Notes under the pieces: generated by a model
What the model was told of the DNA's origin: nothing
Seen by the model: the letters and a program-made list of their open reading frames with translations, nothing else
The model's database searches: none
Position numbers and translations under genes: made by a program
DNA from: Roseburia sp. 499
Lineage (GTDB): Bacteria; Bacillota; Clostridia; Lachnospirales; Lachnospiraceae
Reading direction: 5' to 3'
Length of the DNA stretch: 64,000 nt
NCBI RefSeq assembly: GCF_001940225.2
Contig: NZ_CP135164.1
Location: forward strand, 2,418,001 to 2,482,000
Part shown: positions 35,131 to 43,438 of the stretch, piece by piece
Layout: each line of letters starts with the position of its first letter
Numbering within the stretch: position 1 is the first letter of the stretch

Positions 35131-35828
35131 TCTTCCATACCTCCCACCAGCATATAGCCGATTCCCCATACCGTTTTTATCATCTTAGGATTAGACGGGT
35201 CTTCTTCCAGTTTCTCCCGCAGCCAGCGAATATGCACCGCTACCGTGGATAATTCCACCTCACTAAAGGCTCCCCACACTTCCTGTAGCAATGTTTCTTT
35301 TGCCATGCTTTCATTCATGTGTTCTGCGAGGCATACTAATAAATCAAACTCTTTTAAGGAAAGTGATACCTGCTTTCCCTTCTTAGTAACACTTCTGCTC
35401 CCTGTGGAAATACAGATTTCCTTATGTTCTCCCAGATAATAAGTCTGTCCTTCCTCTTGAAATCCATAAGTACGTCGCATAAGTGAGTTAATTCTGGACA
35501 ACAGTTCTTTCAAAGAATAAGGCTTTGCCAGATAATCATCTGCTCCCATATCAAGCCCTGTTACCTTATCATCTTCACTAGTTCTGGCACTTGCAAAAAT
35601 AACTGGAACGGTAGAGATTCTACGAAGTTCCTGACACACTTCAAACCCACTGCTTTCCGGCAGATTAATGTCTAGCAAAACAAGATGGTAGCTATTCGCC
35701 GCCATCTTTTCATATGCTTCTTCTGCTGATAGTGCAAGAGTCGTCTGATACCCATAGTCCTCTAGCATGTCCTGCACAATCATAGATAAATCCTTATCAT
35801 CATCCACGATTAATATTTTTCTTTTCAT
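35127..35828 (-). CDS. OmpR-family response regulator
   Basis: A 233-residue regulator. The receiver domain has DDD near residue 9, phosphorylation Asp in LLDINLP (about 53) and Lys in YLAKPYS (about 102). The C-terminal winged helix (LSLKEFDLLVCLAEHMN, VHIRWLREKLEEDPSNP, VWGIGYML) is OmpR/PhoB type. It lies only 12 bases after dapB, so it may be transcribed with dapAB; whether that is meaningful or simply read-through is unknown. A nearby ABC transporter (28-33 kb) is the natural target. Confidence 0.93.
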   Translation of the reverse strand: MKRKILIVDDDKDLSMIVQDMLEDYGYQTTLALSAEEAYEKMAANSYHLVLLDINLPESSGFEVCQELRRISTVPVIFASARTSEDDKVTGLDMGADDYLAKPYSLKELLSRINSLMRRTYGFQEEGQTYYLGEHKEICISTGSRSVTKKGKQVSLSLKEFDLLVCLAEHMNESMAKETLLQEVWGAFSEVELSTVAVHIRWLREKLEEDPSNPKMIKTVWGIGYMLVGGMEE

Positions 35829-35840
35829 TTGTTCTCCACA

Positions 35841-36605
35841 CTAACGAGCTGCAATAACATCGCTCATTTCATATCTTCCTGCCGGCTTTCCTGCTAAAAA
35901 CTTTGCTGCCTCTACTGCTCCCTTTGCAAATACAGCCTTAGAATATGCTGTATGCTTGAATTCAATCACTTCATCTGTTCCGGCAAAAATCACCTCATGT
36001 TCTCCTACAATGTTTCCGCCTCTGACTGCCTGAATACCAATTTCATATTTCTCGCGTTTTTTTCTTTCCTGACTTCTATCATATTTATAATCATATGCAT
36101 TGTCCAAAGCTTCATTGATAGAATCGGCAAGTGCAAGGGCTGTTCCACTTGGTGCATCCAACTTCTGATTATGATGCTTTTCTACGATTTCCATATCGAA
36201 TCCTGCCGGTGCCAGTACCTTCGCAGCCTTCTGAAGTAAGTCCATAAGCATATTAATTCCCAAAGACATATTTGCAGATTTTAAAACTGCTACCTTTTTA
36301 CTTGTCTCTTCTACTTTTGCTAACTGCTCCTCTGTCATTCCAGTCGTACATAATACTACAGGAATCTGTTTTTCCACACTGTATGCCAACAAATCATCTA
36401 CTGCCGGTGCTGCTGCAAAATCAACAATTACATCCGCCTCTACATCGCATTCTGTGATTTTTGCAAATACAGGATAGGTGTTCTCAAGTCCGGTATATGG
36501 ATCAATTCCAGCTACTATTTCAATATTCTCATCTTCTTTACAGATTCCTGTAATAACCTGTCCCATTTTTCCGTTACATCCGTGCATTATCATTCTTACC
36601 ATCAT
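35841..36605 (-). CDS. dapB: 4-hydroxy-tetrahydrodipicolinate reductase
   Basis: A 254-residue enzyme of the diaminopimelate/lysine pathway, reducing the product of DapA with NAD(P)H. The Rossmann GCNGKMG motif is near the N-terminus, and the catalytic EKHHNQKLDAPSGTA is at about residue 145. The start ATG at 36605 follows AGGAGG, the longer frame upstream (36632) lacks a site. It follows dapA with an intergenic hairpin (36,634-36,658) and shares its riboswitch control. Confidence 0.95.
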   Translation of the reverse strand: MMVRMIMHGCNGKMGQVITGICKEDENIEIVAGIDPYTGLENTYPVFAKITECDVEADVIVDFAAAPAVDDLLAYSVEKQIPVVLCTTGMTEEQLAKVEETSKKVAVLKSANMSLGINMLMDLLQKAAKVLAPAGFDMEIVEKHHNQKLDAPSGTALALADSINEALDNAYDYKYDRSQERKKREKYEIGIQAVRGGNIVGEHEVIFAGTDEVIEFKHTAYSKAVFAKGAVEAAKFLAGKPAGRYEMSDVIAAR

Positions 36606-36633
36606 GTTTCCTCCTAAATCTCCTATGTACAAC

Positions 36634-36658
36634 TTGAGCTGTCCGGACTCCGGGCAGC
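36634..36658 (-). other. GC-rich hairpin between dapA and dapB
   Basis: GAGCTG-C-CCGGA pairs with TCCGG-A-CAGCTC almost perfectly. No T-run follows on either strand, so it is probably an mRNA stability or processing element, not a terminator. Confidence 0.5.
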
Positions 36659-36685
36659 TCTGTAAGTAATCACTTTTTATGCCAA

Positions 36686-37567
36686 TTAAATACCAAAATC
36701 CTGCATTGCTTTTTTCAATCTCTCTACATTTTCCGGCTCCATATCACCCAATGGAGAACGTAAGGAACCTACTTCCCATCCCATCAGATTCATAGCTGCT
36801 TTTACCGGAATTGGGTTTACCTCGCAGAACAATGCCTCTACTAATGGAATTGCCTTAAGCTGCATCTTCAATGCTTCTTCACGATTTCCATTTAAGTAAT
36901 TCATGACCATATCATGGGTAAACTTTGGTGCAACATTGGACAATACAGAAATAACACCAATACCTCCGCATGCAAGCAAAGGAATTACCTGTCCATCTTC
37001 ACCGGAATAGAGGTCAATATCTCCCTGTGTCAGTTCCATTACTTTTAAACTATAAGAAATGTCACCAACCGCATCCTTCATTCCCACAATATTTTCTACA
37101 TCCTTTACCAAAGTTGCTGCCGTTTCCGGTGCAATCTTACATCCGGTTCTGCTTGGAACATTATATAAAATAATTGGAATATCCACATTACCGGCAATCT
37201 GGGTATAATGATTGATAAGTCCCTTCTGCGTTGCTTTATTATAATAAGGTGTTACTACCAAAAGTCCGTCTGCTCCAGCCTTCTGAGCCTCCTTTGACAA
37301 GTCAATTGCTGTCCGAGTACAGTTAGAACCTGTTCCTGCAATAACCGGAATCCGCTTCTTTACAAAGGATACCGCTGCCCGGATAGTCTCTAGATGCTCT
37401 TCCTCAGTAAGGGTTGATGCCTCTCCGGTTGTTCCGGTAATAATAATACTGTCAGTGCCATTCTGAATCTGGTCTTCGATAATTGCTCCCAGCTTTTCAT
37501 AATCTACTTCCAGATTTTTCTTCATTGGTGTAATAATTGCAACACCGGCTCCCTTAAAAAGTGCCAT
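36686..37567 (-). CDS. dapA: 4-hydroxy-tetrahydrodipicolinate synthase
   Basis: A 293-residue TIM-barrel aldolase that condenses pyruvate and aspartate semialdehyde, the first committed step to diaminopimelate and lysine. The Schiff-base Lys lies in IVGMKDAVGD (about residue 161), the Tyr in ILYNVPSRTGC (about 135), and GTTGEASTLT forms the N-terminal phosphate-like loop. AAGGAGGAAGG precedes the ATG. It is the first gene after the lysine riboswitch and its terminator. Confidence 0.96.
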   Translation of the reverse strand: MALFKGAGVAIITPMKKNLEVDYEKLGAIIEDQIQNGTDSIIITGTTGEASTLTEEEHLETIRAAVSFVKKRIPVIAGTGSNCTRTAIDLSKEAQKAGADGLLVVTPYYNKATQKGLINHYTQIAGNVDIPIILYNVPSRTGCKIAPETAATLVKDVENIVGMKDAVGDISYSLKVMELTQGDIDLYSGEDGQVIPLLACGGIGVISVLSNVAPKFTHDMVMNYLNGNREEALKMQLKAIPLVEALFCEVNPIPVKAAMNLMGWEVGSLRSPLGDMEPENVERLKKAMQDFGI

Positions 37568-37598
37568 TTTCCTTCCTCCTTTATGAATAGGCTACGCA

Positions 37599-37625
37599 TA
37601 AAAAAGCCGACTGTTGAGTCGGCTT
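37599..37625 (-). terminator. Regulatory terminator of the lysine riboswitch
   Basis: Read leftward, AAGCCGACT and AGTCGGCTT pair across a 4-base loop, followed by T6. It lies between the riboswitch and dapA and serves as the expression platform. Confidence 0.88.
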
Positions 37626-37675
37626 AAAGATTCTAATACACTACGGAATAACTTCCGCTTTCTGTAACAAATCTT

Positions 37676-37845
37676 GATAGCGCCCCATCTGTTTAATAAC
37701 AAGATGACAGTCATATGATTCTTCATCATATGCCCAAGAACCAATCTAACAGGAAACCAGTCCTTTCGGCGTTCTTCCCTTTCCATTATCTTCTTCTGTG
37801 CCTGCCACATCCGATAACCTACTTATGAATCACGCAACCTCTATC
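37676..37845 (-). promoter_or_regulatory. Lysine riboswitch (L box)
   Basis: On the leftward strand the 5' and 3' arms GATAG and CTATC close P1, and conserved L-box elements follow in order: AGAGGTTGCG, AAGAACGCCGAAAGGA, a GGGCATATGA/TCATATGACTGTCAT segment and GGGGCGCTATC. A terminator and the dapA gene come next. The arrangement is that of a lysine-responsive transcription attenuator in Firmicutes. The tiny reading frame across this region is not a gene. Confidence 0.9.
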
Positions 37846-37905
37846 TCACAATATTTTACTTAAAGTTAATATAGCATTTTCACTCTGCAAAGTCAATAGA
37901 TTTCC

Positions 37906-38391
37906 CTATTCTTCGCTTTGAATCTCATATATCTTACCAGAATACTTACGAAGCACATCACTCATAACTCTTCCGGTAAACATAATCTCTGTGTCTTCCG
38001 ACTTAGCATTCATCAGACTTTCTAATTCTTCTTCAGAAACCATCTGATTATCTAACAAGCCCAAAAACTCATCTAAAATCAAGAGATTACATTCTCCTGT
38101 CACCAAAACTTTCTTGGCAAAATTAAATCCATTTCGGATATTCATACTCTCTTCTTGTTTTTCTTCTTCGGAAAGTTCTGCAAAATTCTTTTCGGAACGT
38201 GCAAAGCTAAATAATTTTATCTCTGGCTCCAACCTTCTTAAGAATTCCAGTTCCTCCTCTTTTTTTCCCTTTAAAAATTGAATAATAATTACACTCTTTC
38301 CCTGACTTGCACACTGTATTGCATATCCAAGAGCTGCTGTTGTCTTACCTTTTCCATTACCGCAATAAACAGTAACCTTTTCCTCATACAT
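37906..38391 (-). CDS. Cob(I)yrinic acid a,c-diamide adenosyltransferase (CobA/CobO-type)
   Basis: A 161-residue enzyme that transfers the adenosyl group of ATP to the cobalt of corrinoids. The P-loop GNGKGKTTAALGYA lies at the N-terminus, with LLILDEFLGLLD as the Walker B-like strand. The start ATG at 38391 follows GAGGAAAAAGG; longer frames up to 38478 exist but lack a good site. It stands alone next to an SSB gene, without other cobalamin genes in the window, so it may serve salvage. Confidence 0.88.
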   Translation of the reverse strand: MYEEKVTVYCGNGKGKTTAALGYAIQCASQGKSVIIIQFLKGKKEEELEFLRRLEPEIKLFSFARSEKNFAELSEEEKQEESMNIRNGFNFAKKVLVTGECNLLILDEFLGLLDNQMVSEEELESLMNAKSEDTEIMFTGRVMSDVLRKYSGKIYEIQSEE

Positions 38392-38523
38392 GCCTTTTTC
38401 CTCTTTCTTTTCGAAACTCATGATTTCTAAAAGCCATCCAGATTTTTCTAAGATACCACACTCCTTCATAAAATGCAACTTTTATTAATAAGTGCAAAGG
38501 AAATTCGAGTATTATTAATCTAT

Positions 38524-39150
38524 TTATTCCAAATATTCCACTTTACTTACAGATATTTCATAAGCAATACGGTGTTCTGCCTCCGTTTCCGAGAGTTTTT
38601 TCACATATTCTCTGCTCTGAATCCTTCCATAGATCTGTACATGCCCGCCCACCTCAAAGGCCGAGGCAAAACGTGCATTTCTTCCCCAACAGATACAAGG
38701 TATGTAATCAGATTTTCCATAAGATCGGTTTACCGCAATCAATAAATCTGCAATTTCTCTTCCCAATGGGGTCTTTCGATAAATCGGCGGTTTGCAGATA
38801 TACCCATCCAAAAAAATCTGATTGCTTTTCTCTCCCTCCGGAATCTCTGATACAAATTCCAACTCGCGGGCAAAGACAGACAGTACCAAACGGTTTTTCT
38901 TTTCTTCGTGACGATTGTAAGAACGAAACTGTCCGTCCACCCGAATACACTGTCCAATATAGGATTGCTGTGTATCAATCAATCGTTCCGAAATCATCAC
39001 CGGTATGGTATCTGCATAATTACTAAGACGATTTACAGATACCTCTATCATATAGAACCCTTCCCCATACACTTGATGGCTGTACTGAAAGTCTGAAATG
39101 ATTTCTCCTATTACTGTTACCTGATTGTTTTCAAAAATTTTATCTGCCAT
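38524..39150 (-). CDS. Single-stranded DNA-binding protein with two OB folds
   Basis: A 208-residue SSB-family protein with two tandem OB folds. The first covers about residues 5-95 (VTVIGEIISDFQYSHQV, then GFYMIEVSVNRLSNYADTIPV), the second about 105-205 (IFLDGYICKPPIYRKTPLGR, then YIPCICWGRNARFASAF). Canonical Ssb has one fold and an acidic C-terminal tip; here there is no such DDEIPF-like tail. It is a paralogue of unknown use, possibly in recombination or competence. AAAGGGG precedes the ATG. A direct repeat ATATCGATG lies just upstream. Confidence 0.85.
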   Translation of the reverse strand: MADKIFENNQVTVIGEIISDFQYSHQVYGEGFYMIEVSVNRLSNYADTIPVMISERLIDTQQSYIGQCIRVDGQFRSYNRHEEKKNRLVLSVFARELEFVSEIPEGEKSNQIFLDGYICKPPIYRKTPLGREIADLLIAVNRSYGKSDYIPCICWGRNARFASAFEVGGHVQIYGRIQSREYVKKLSETEAEHRIAYEISVSKVEYLE

Positions 39151-39332
39151 GAATGATTAATCCCCTTTCGTATATCGATGGCATATCGATGAAGTATAAG
39201 TTTTTCTAAAGGATACCATCCGGGTTTTAAAAATATTCGCAGTTCGTGTCGATAGTATTTGCACTTTACGAAATACAGTTTTTAGGCTAAAATAAGGTAC
39301 GATATAAAATTATAGAAAAGAGGTCCCTACTT

Positions 39333-39854
39333 ATGGCACAAAATCCAATTGTTACATTTGAAATGGAAAATGGCGATATTATGAAAGCCGAACTATATCC
39401 GCAGATTGCGCCGAACACTGTAAATAATTTTATCAGTCTGATTAATAAAGGTTATTACGACGGCCTTATCTTTCATCGTGTCATCCGCGGATTTATGATT
39501 CAAGGCGGATGCCCGGATGGTACCGGCATGGGTGGTCCCGGCTATAGTATCAAAGGTGAATTTTCTCAGAATGGATTTACAAACGAATTAAAACATACTC
39601 CCGGCGTTCTTTCCATGGCAAGAACTATGGCACCGGATTCTGCCGGTTCCCAGTTCTTCATCATGCATCAGAACTCTCCTCATCTGGACGGCGCATATGC
39701 TGCCTTCGGTCAAATCACAGAAGGTATGGATGTAGTAAACAAAATTGCTGAAACCGCTACTGATTATTCTGACCGCCCTATGGAGCCACAGGTTATGAAA
39801 AAGGTTACTGTTGAGACTTTTGGTGAGACTTATCCGGAACCTGAAACCTGCTAA
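39333..39854 (+). CDS. Peptidyl-prolyl cis-trans isomerase, cyclophilin type
   Basis: A 173-residue cyclophilin that speeds prolyl bond rotation during protein folding. The family core is complete: FHRVIRGFMIQGGCPDGTG, SMARTMAPDSAGSQFFI and LDGAYAAFGQ. There is no signal peptide, so it is cytoplasmic. GAGGTCC precedes the ATG. It ends 3 bases overlapping the convergent MinD-like gene. Confidence 0.95.
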   Translation: MAQNPIVTFEMENGDIMKAELYPQIAPNTVNNFISLINKGYYDGLIFHRVIRGFMIQGGCPDGTGMGGPGYSIKGEFSQNGFTNELKHTPGVLSMARTMAPDSAGSQFFIMHQNSPHLDGAYAAFGQITEGMDVVNKIAETATDYSDRPMEPQVMKKVTVETFGETYPEPETC

Positions 39855-40681
39855 GAATCTTTTATAGATTCTATTCCTGCCAGCTGCATAATTAGCCGGG
39901 TAGTTCTTGTGAGTTCTTGTTCAAACTCCAGACCACATCTGTGCTGCAGCTGGCTTTTTACATATCCTTGTGCCTTCCCGTTCAGCCCTGCTGCCTGAAG
40001 ATGTACATCATACGGAATAGCTCCCAGACTTTTTTCATCAATCCGGTATATTTTTTCTAAATTCTCCCTATTATAGACGGATTCTTCAAAATAATTTCCT
40101 ACCAGAAAAAATATTTTTCCTCGCAGCCTCACACGATTTCGATAATAATTTCCGATAGTTTCTCGTTCCTGAGGCATATTTAGCACACAAACATCTGCCT
40201 GCTCCAACATCCTTCTGGCAAAATCATCTCTTCGGCATCCGCAGTCAACAAATACCACATCAAAACAATTTTCCAGTTGTTGCTCAATCTGCTCCATTTT
40301 TTGAAACAAATCTTCTTTATCCCACCATTTGGCATATTGCTTTTTTCCACAAGGAAGACAATATAATTTTTCTGTCACTACTTGTTTCATATTTTGTTTC
40401 AATATGTCTTCCGTCAGTTTCACCGTTCCACTTTTGCGAAGCAAAAGGTCTAGCCCCGTTGCCACAAAATACTCATTTTCTTCTGCTACAAATTTCTGTT
40501 TTCTCCAGTTGTCCTCTTCTTTTTGCGCAAAACGAAACTGATTCTCCAAATCCCGGTCCTCGTATCCACCGGCTAATACAGCCACAGATATGGGATAGAG
40601 CATAACTGTTGCACAGGCAACCGCAGCCATATTAAAGGTGGTTCCTGCATTTTCATGTTCACTCCAAAAAGCTATTTTCAT
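39851..40681 (-). CDS. MinD/ParA-like protein with degenerate Walker A
   Basis: A 276-residue protein with the layout of a MinD/ParA ATPase, but the P-loop is degraded: where KGGxGKT is expected, it reads EHENAGTTFNMAAVA, with no lysine. The Walker B-like strand VVFVDCGCRRDD is retained at about residue 145, and ADVCVLNMPQERE corresponds to the next core strand. Proteins of this type (for example TadZ-like ones) can bind ATP weakly or act as regulatory partners. It is isolated from pilus or division genes here. Function is unknown. Confidence 0.7.
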   Translation of the reverse strand: MKIAFWSEHENAGTTFNMAAVACATVMLYPISVAVLAGGYEDRDLENQFRFAQKEEDNWRKQKFVAEENEYFVATGLDLLLRKSGTVKLTEDILKQNMKQVVTEKLYCLPCGKKQYAKWWDKEDLFQKMEQIEQQLENCFDVVFVDCGCRRDDFARRMLEQADVCVLNMPQERETIGNYYRNRVRLRGKIFFLVGNYFEESVYNRENLEKIYRIDEKSLGAIPYDVHLQAAGLNGKAQGYVKSQLQHRCGLEFEQELTRTTRLIMQLAGIESIKDS

Positions 40682-40892
40682 GTTCTTTCGCTCCTCTCGT
40701 TTCCTTCCAAAACAGATTTTTTCTGTCGTTACGGTATCTGAGAGGGGTTCTCTTATTCTCTTGTTCTTGATTCTTATAGTGATTTATCACAGATTTCGTG
40801 AAGATAGGTACAAAAAAGATGTTCTTATTATACTTAACTTCTTCATAAATGTAAATATTATTCTTACATTTTATAAAAATTTTAGAGTTCTA

Positions 40893-41651
40893 CTACATAC
40901 TTACCACTAATGTGTCATATCCCTGCTGCCGCAATTGATTTTGAAGATTTGTGGCATCCTCCAGGGTCGTTTCTCGCCCAACAACAACTGCGTAATAAGG
41001 TTCTTCTCGCCGCACAACTACAGTATATCCAATATTCTCCAGTTCTTCTTTGAGATACTCTGCATTGGACTGATACCGGAATAATCCGACTTGAACCCCA
41101 TACTGTTTTTTTACAGGTGCTAACGGTATAGATTGTTCAATTCCCCGCACAATCGCATCTGCCATTTGGTCAAACTGCTCGTCAAAAATCCGATTATCCT
41201 CATCATTATTAATAAAACCAAGTTCCAAAAGTACTGCCGGCATATTAGTCCTACGAAGTACCACCAACCCCGGTCGTTCCTCCACTCCTAAATCCTTAAA
41301 TCCCAACTGAATCAGCTGTTCCATAATATTCTCCCCTATTTGATATGCTCTGGTATTATCTGCATATACCAAAGCTTGTGCTCCACTATAAGTATTAGGA
41401 ATCTCGCCGGAATTTCGATGAAAAGAGAAAAAATAATCTGCCCCTGCATTATTGGCTTTCTGGGCCTTTTGCAATGGAGTATCATATACATCTGTATTTC
41501 TCGTATACAGCACATGATATCCTGCCTTTTCCAATCGTTCCCCTACAGCAAGCCCAATCCTTAGATTATCATCCTTTTCCTTTCTTCCCATATAAACAGC
41601 CCCATTATCCATTCCACCATGTCCACTATCTATCATAATTGTAGGTTCCAT
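40893..41651 (-). CDS. N-acetylmuramoyl-L-alanine amidase with SPOR domain
   Basis: A 252-residue Amidase_3 protein that cuts the stem peptide from peptidoglycan. Zinc ligands are in MIDSGHGGMDNG (His), the downstream E in the GRKEKDDNLRI region, and SFHRNSGE (His); the catalytic Glu is in LLELGFINNDED. Residues about 178-250 form a SPOR domain (YGVQVGLFRYQSNAEYLKEE), which binds denuded glycan strands. There is no signal peptide, so export, or a spore-related cytoplasmic role, is unclear. AGGAGG-type site present. Confidence 0.9.
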   Translation of the reverse strand: MEPTIMIDSGHGGMDNGAVYMGRKEKDDNLRIGLAVGERLEKAGYHVLYTRNTDVYDTPLQKAQKANNAGADYFFSFHRNSGEIPNTYSGAQALVYADNTRAYQIGENIMEQLIQLGFKDLGVEERPGLVVLRRTNMPAVLLELGFINNDEDNRIFDEQFDQMADAIVRGIEQSIPLAPVKKQYGVQVGLFRYQSNAEYLKEELENIGYTVVVRREEPYYAVVVGRETTLEDATNLQNQLRQQGYDTLVVSM

Positions 41652-41733
41652 AATTCCTCCGTGTTTTTTCTTTTATCATATGCCTTCTTCCAAATAAATG
41701 TTCCTACCGTTCAGACCTTATTTATACATATAC

Positions 41734-42292
41734 CGAAAAATTATTTATGGGAAGTTTCAAACTTTTGAATTCTGATTTTCTTTCAGATTTGACAAGGGCA
41801 AACCTAAAGCACTTTTGTGCATGTCCTATATTGCATTTGGAAGAAATGTATTTTCCTAAGTTCGTTGTCTGAGGTTTTTCCTTCTTCTGCAAAGAACCTG
41901 ATACAAAAAATCCAATTTTAATATGAATTCACACTTTTAGTTCTTCTAGACAGCAGCAACAAGAATGTTCGATAAGGGTATGCCAAAAGAACTCGGACAG
42001 ATACACATTCAAGACAATGTTCCTCTGTCCTCAAACATCTTTCTGGCATACCCATTCATTCTTTTATGCTGCTGTAAGAAGAACACAAAGTGTTCCACAT
42101 ATGAAAATCGGATTTTTTGTATTCAGGTTCCGTTGCATGAAAGGAAAAACCAAGTTTCGAATTAGGAAAATTAATATCATTCTTCCAAATGCAATATTTA
42201 GACATGCTAGAAAGTGTGTCCGGCTTTGCACGTTCAAATCTGAATAAAATCAGAAACCAAAAGCATTTAACTTCCCATAAATATTTTTATCG
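41734..42292. repeat. 559-bp foldback element: near-complete imperfect hairpin
   Basis: The left half (41734-42012) and right half (42013-42292) are imperfect reverse complements along their entire length. Outer arms match as TATTTATGGGAAGTT and AACTTCCCATAAATA; further in, GATTTGACAAGG / GCACGTTCAAATC and GCATTTGGAAG / CTTCCAAATGC, then GGGTATGCCA (41976-41985) and TGGCATACCC (42044-42053), GGACAGA / TCTGTCC, and the tip ACATT-CAAGAC-AATGT (42005-42020). Neither half holds a transposase. It could be a miniature foldback element or a gene for a giant structured RNA; it fills the amidase-fabH gap. Confidence 0.9.
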
Positions 42293-42330
42293 ATATCTAA
42301 AATAAATAAAGGCTGAACTGTAAGTTTCCA

Positions 42331-42359
42331 TTGACAAATTTTGTCTGCTAATTTATAGT
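42331..42359 (+). promoter_or_regulatory. fabH promoter
   Basis: TTGACA (42331-42336), 17 bp, TATAGT (42354-42359), just right of the foldback element and about 50 bases before the start. Confidence 0.7.
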
Positions 42360-42408
42360 AGGAATATAATTATTTTGATTATCAAACTATTTTAGGATGG
42401 GATTACAT

Positions 42409-43377
42409 ATGAGATTGAAAATTATTGGTACAGGAAGATATCTTCCAGAAAAAACAGCAACAAATGATGATATGGCAAAACTGGTAGAAACCAGCGATGA
42501 ATGGATTTCTACACGTACAGGAATAAAACAACGCCATCTGGTGTCCTCTCCGGAGGAAAATACTACCTATATGGCTACTGAAGCCGCGAAACGGGCACTG
42601 AAGAATTCCGGCTTAAAACCAGAAGATATTGACGTGATTCTGGTTGCTACTGTTTCCAGCGATTACATTACCCCAAGTACCGCTTGCATGGTACAAAGAG
42701 AACTTGGCGCATTCAATGCCGTCTCTTTCGATATCAATGCCGCCTGCGCCGGATTTCTTTATGGTTTAAACACCGTAGATGCCTACTTCCGCAGTGGCAT
42801 TTATAAAACTGCTATTATCATCGGCGTTGAGACCCTTTCTAAGATTGTCGACTGGTCTGACCGTTCTACTTGTGTACTTTTCGGTGACGGTGCCGGTGCA
42901 GTGGTCGCAAAGGCAGACGAAACCGGTATGCTGGCATGCCTTCAAGGTTCTGACGGAACCCATGCAGACGTACTGGAATGCAAAGCCAGAAGTAACAATA
43001 ATCCATATGTTTCTACTTCCAAAGACTTTGATTATGTTTTTATGAATGGTCAAGAAGTTTTCAAATTTGCCGTAAGAAAAGTACCGGAGTGCTTGAATCA
43101 ACTTCTTGAAAAAGCAAACTTAACCGTAAATGATGTAGATTATTTTCTTCTTCATCAGGCAAATTACCGTATTCTTACCTCTATTGCCAAAAAACTGAAT
43201 CTTCCTATGGACAAATTTCCATCCAATGTAGATCAGTGCGGCAATACCTCTGCTGCCAGCATTCCAATTCTTATGGATGAACTGAATCAGCAAGGTGTTT
43301 TAAAGGAAGGCGATCTCCTCTTCCTATCCGGATTTGGTGCCGGCCTTACCTGGGGTGCTGCCTTACTAAAATGGTAA
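42409..43377 (+). CDS. fabH: Beta-ketoacyl-ACP synthase III
   Basis: A 322-residue condensing enzyme that starts fatty-acid synthesis by joining acetyl-CoA to malonyl-ACP. The catalytic triad is visible: Cys in NAACAGFLYG (about residue 112), His in FLLHQANYRI (about 246) and Asn in CGNTSAASIP (about 276). The start at 42409 is chosen because GGATGGG lies 7 bases before; the frame's earlier ATG (42397) overlaps that site. Other fab genes are not in the window; a paralogue elsewhere is possible. Confidence 0.94.
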   Translation: MRLKIIGTGRYLPEKTATNDDMAKLVETSDEWISTRTGIKQRHLVSSPEENTTYMATEAAKRALKNSGLKPEDIDVILVATVSSDYITPSTACMVQRELGAFNAVSFDINAACAGFLYGLNTVDAYFRSGIYKTAIIIGVETLSKIVDWSDRSTCVLFGDGAGAVVAKADETGMLACLQGSDGTHADVLECKARSNNNPYVSTSKDFDYVFMNGQEVFKFAVRKVPECLNQLLEKANLTVNDVDYFLLHQANYRILTSIAKKLNLPMDKFPSNVDQCGNTSAASIPILMDELNQQGVLKEGDLLFLSGFGAGLTWGAALLKW

Positions 43378-43438
43378 TTGCTATTTTTCTCCTCAGCGTG
43401 TATACTGTTTTTAGCAAACACGATTCAGGAGGAATAAC

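Noticed and set aside
37592..37810. Reading frame of 72 residues upstream of dapA
   Set aside because: It lies across the lysine riboswitch and has no ribosome binding site.
40682..40892. Small gene or riboswitch upstream of the MinD-like gene
   Set aside because: AT-rich stretch without a start signal, hairpin or conserved motif.
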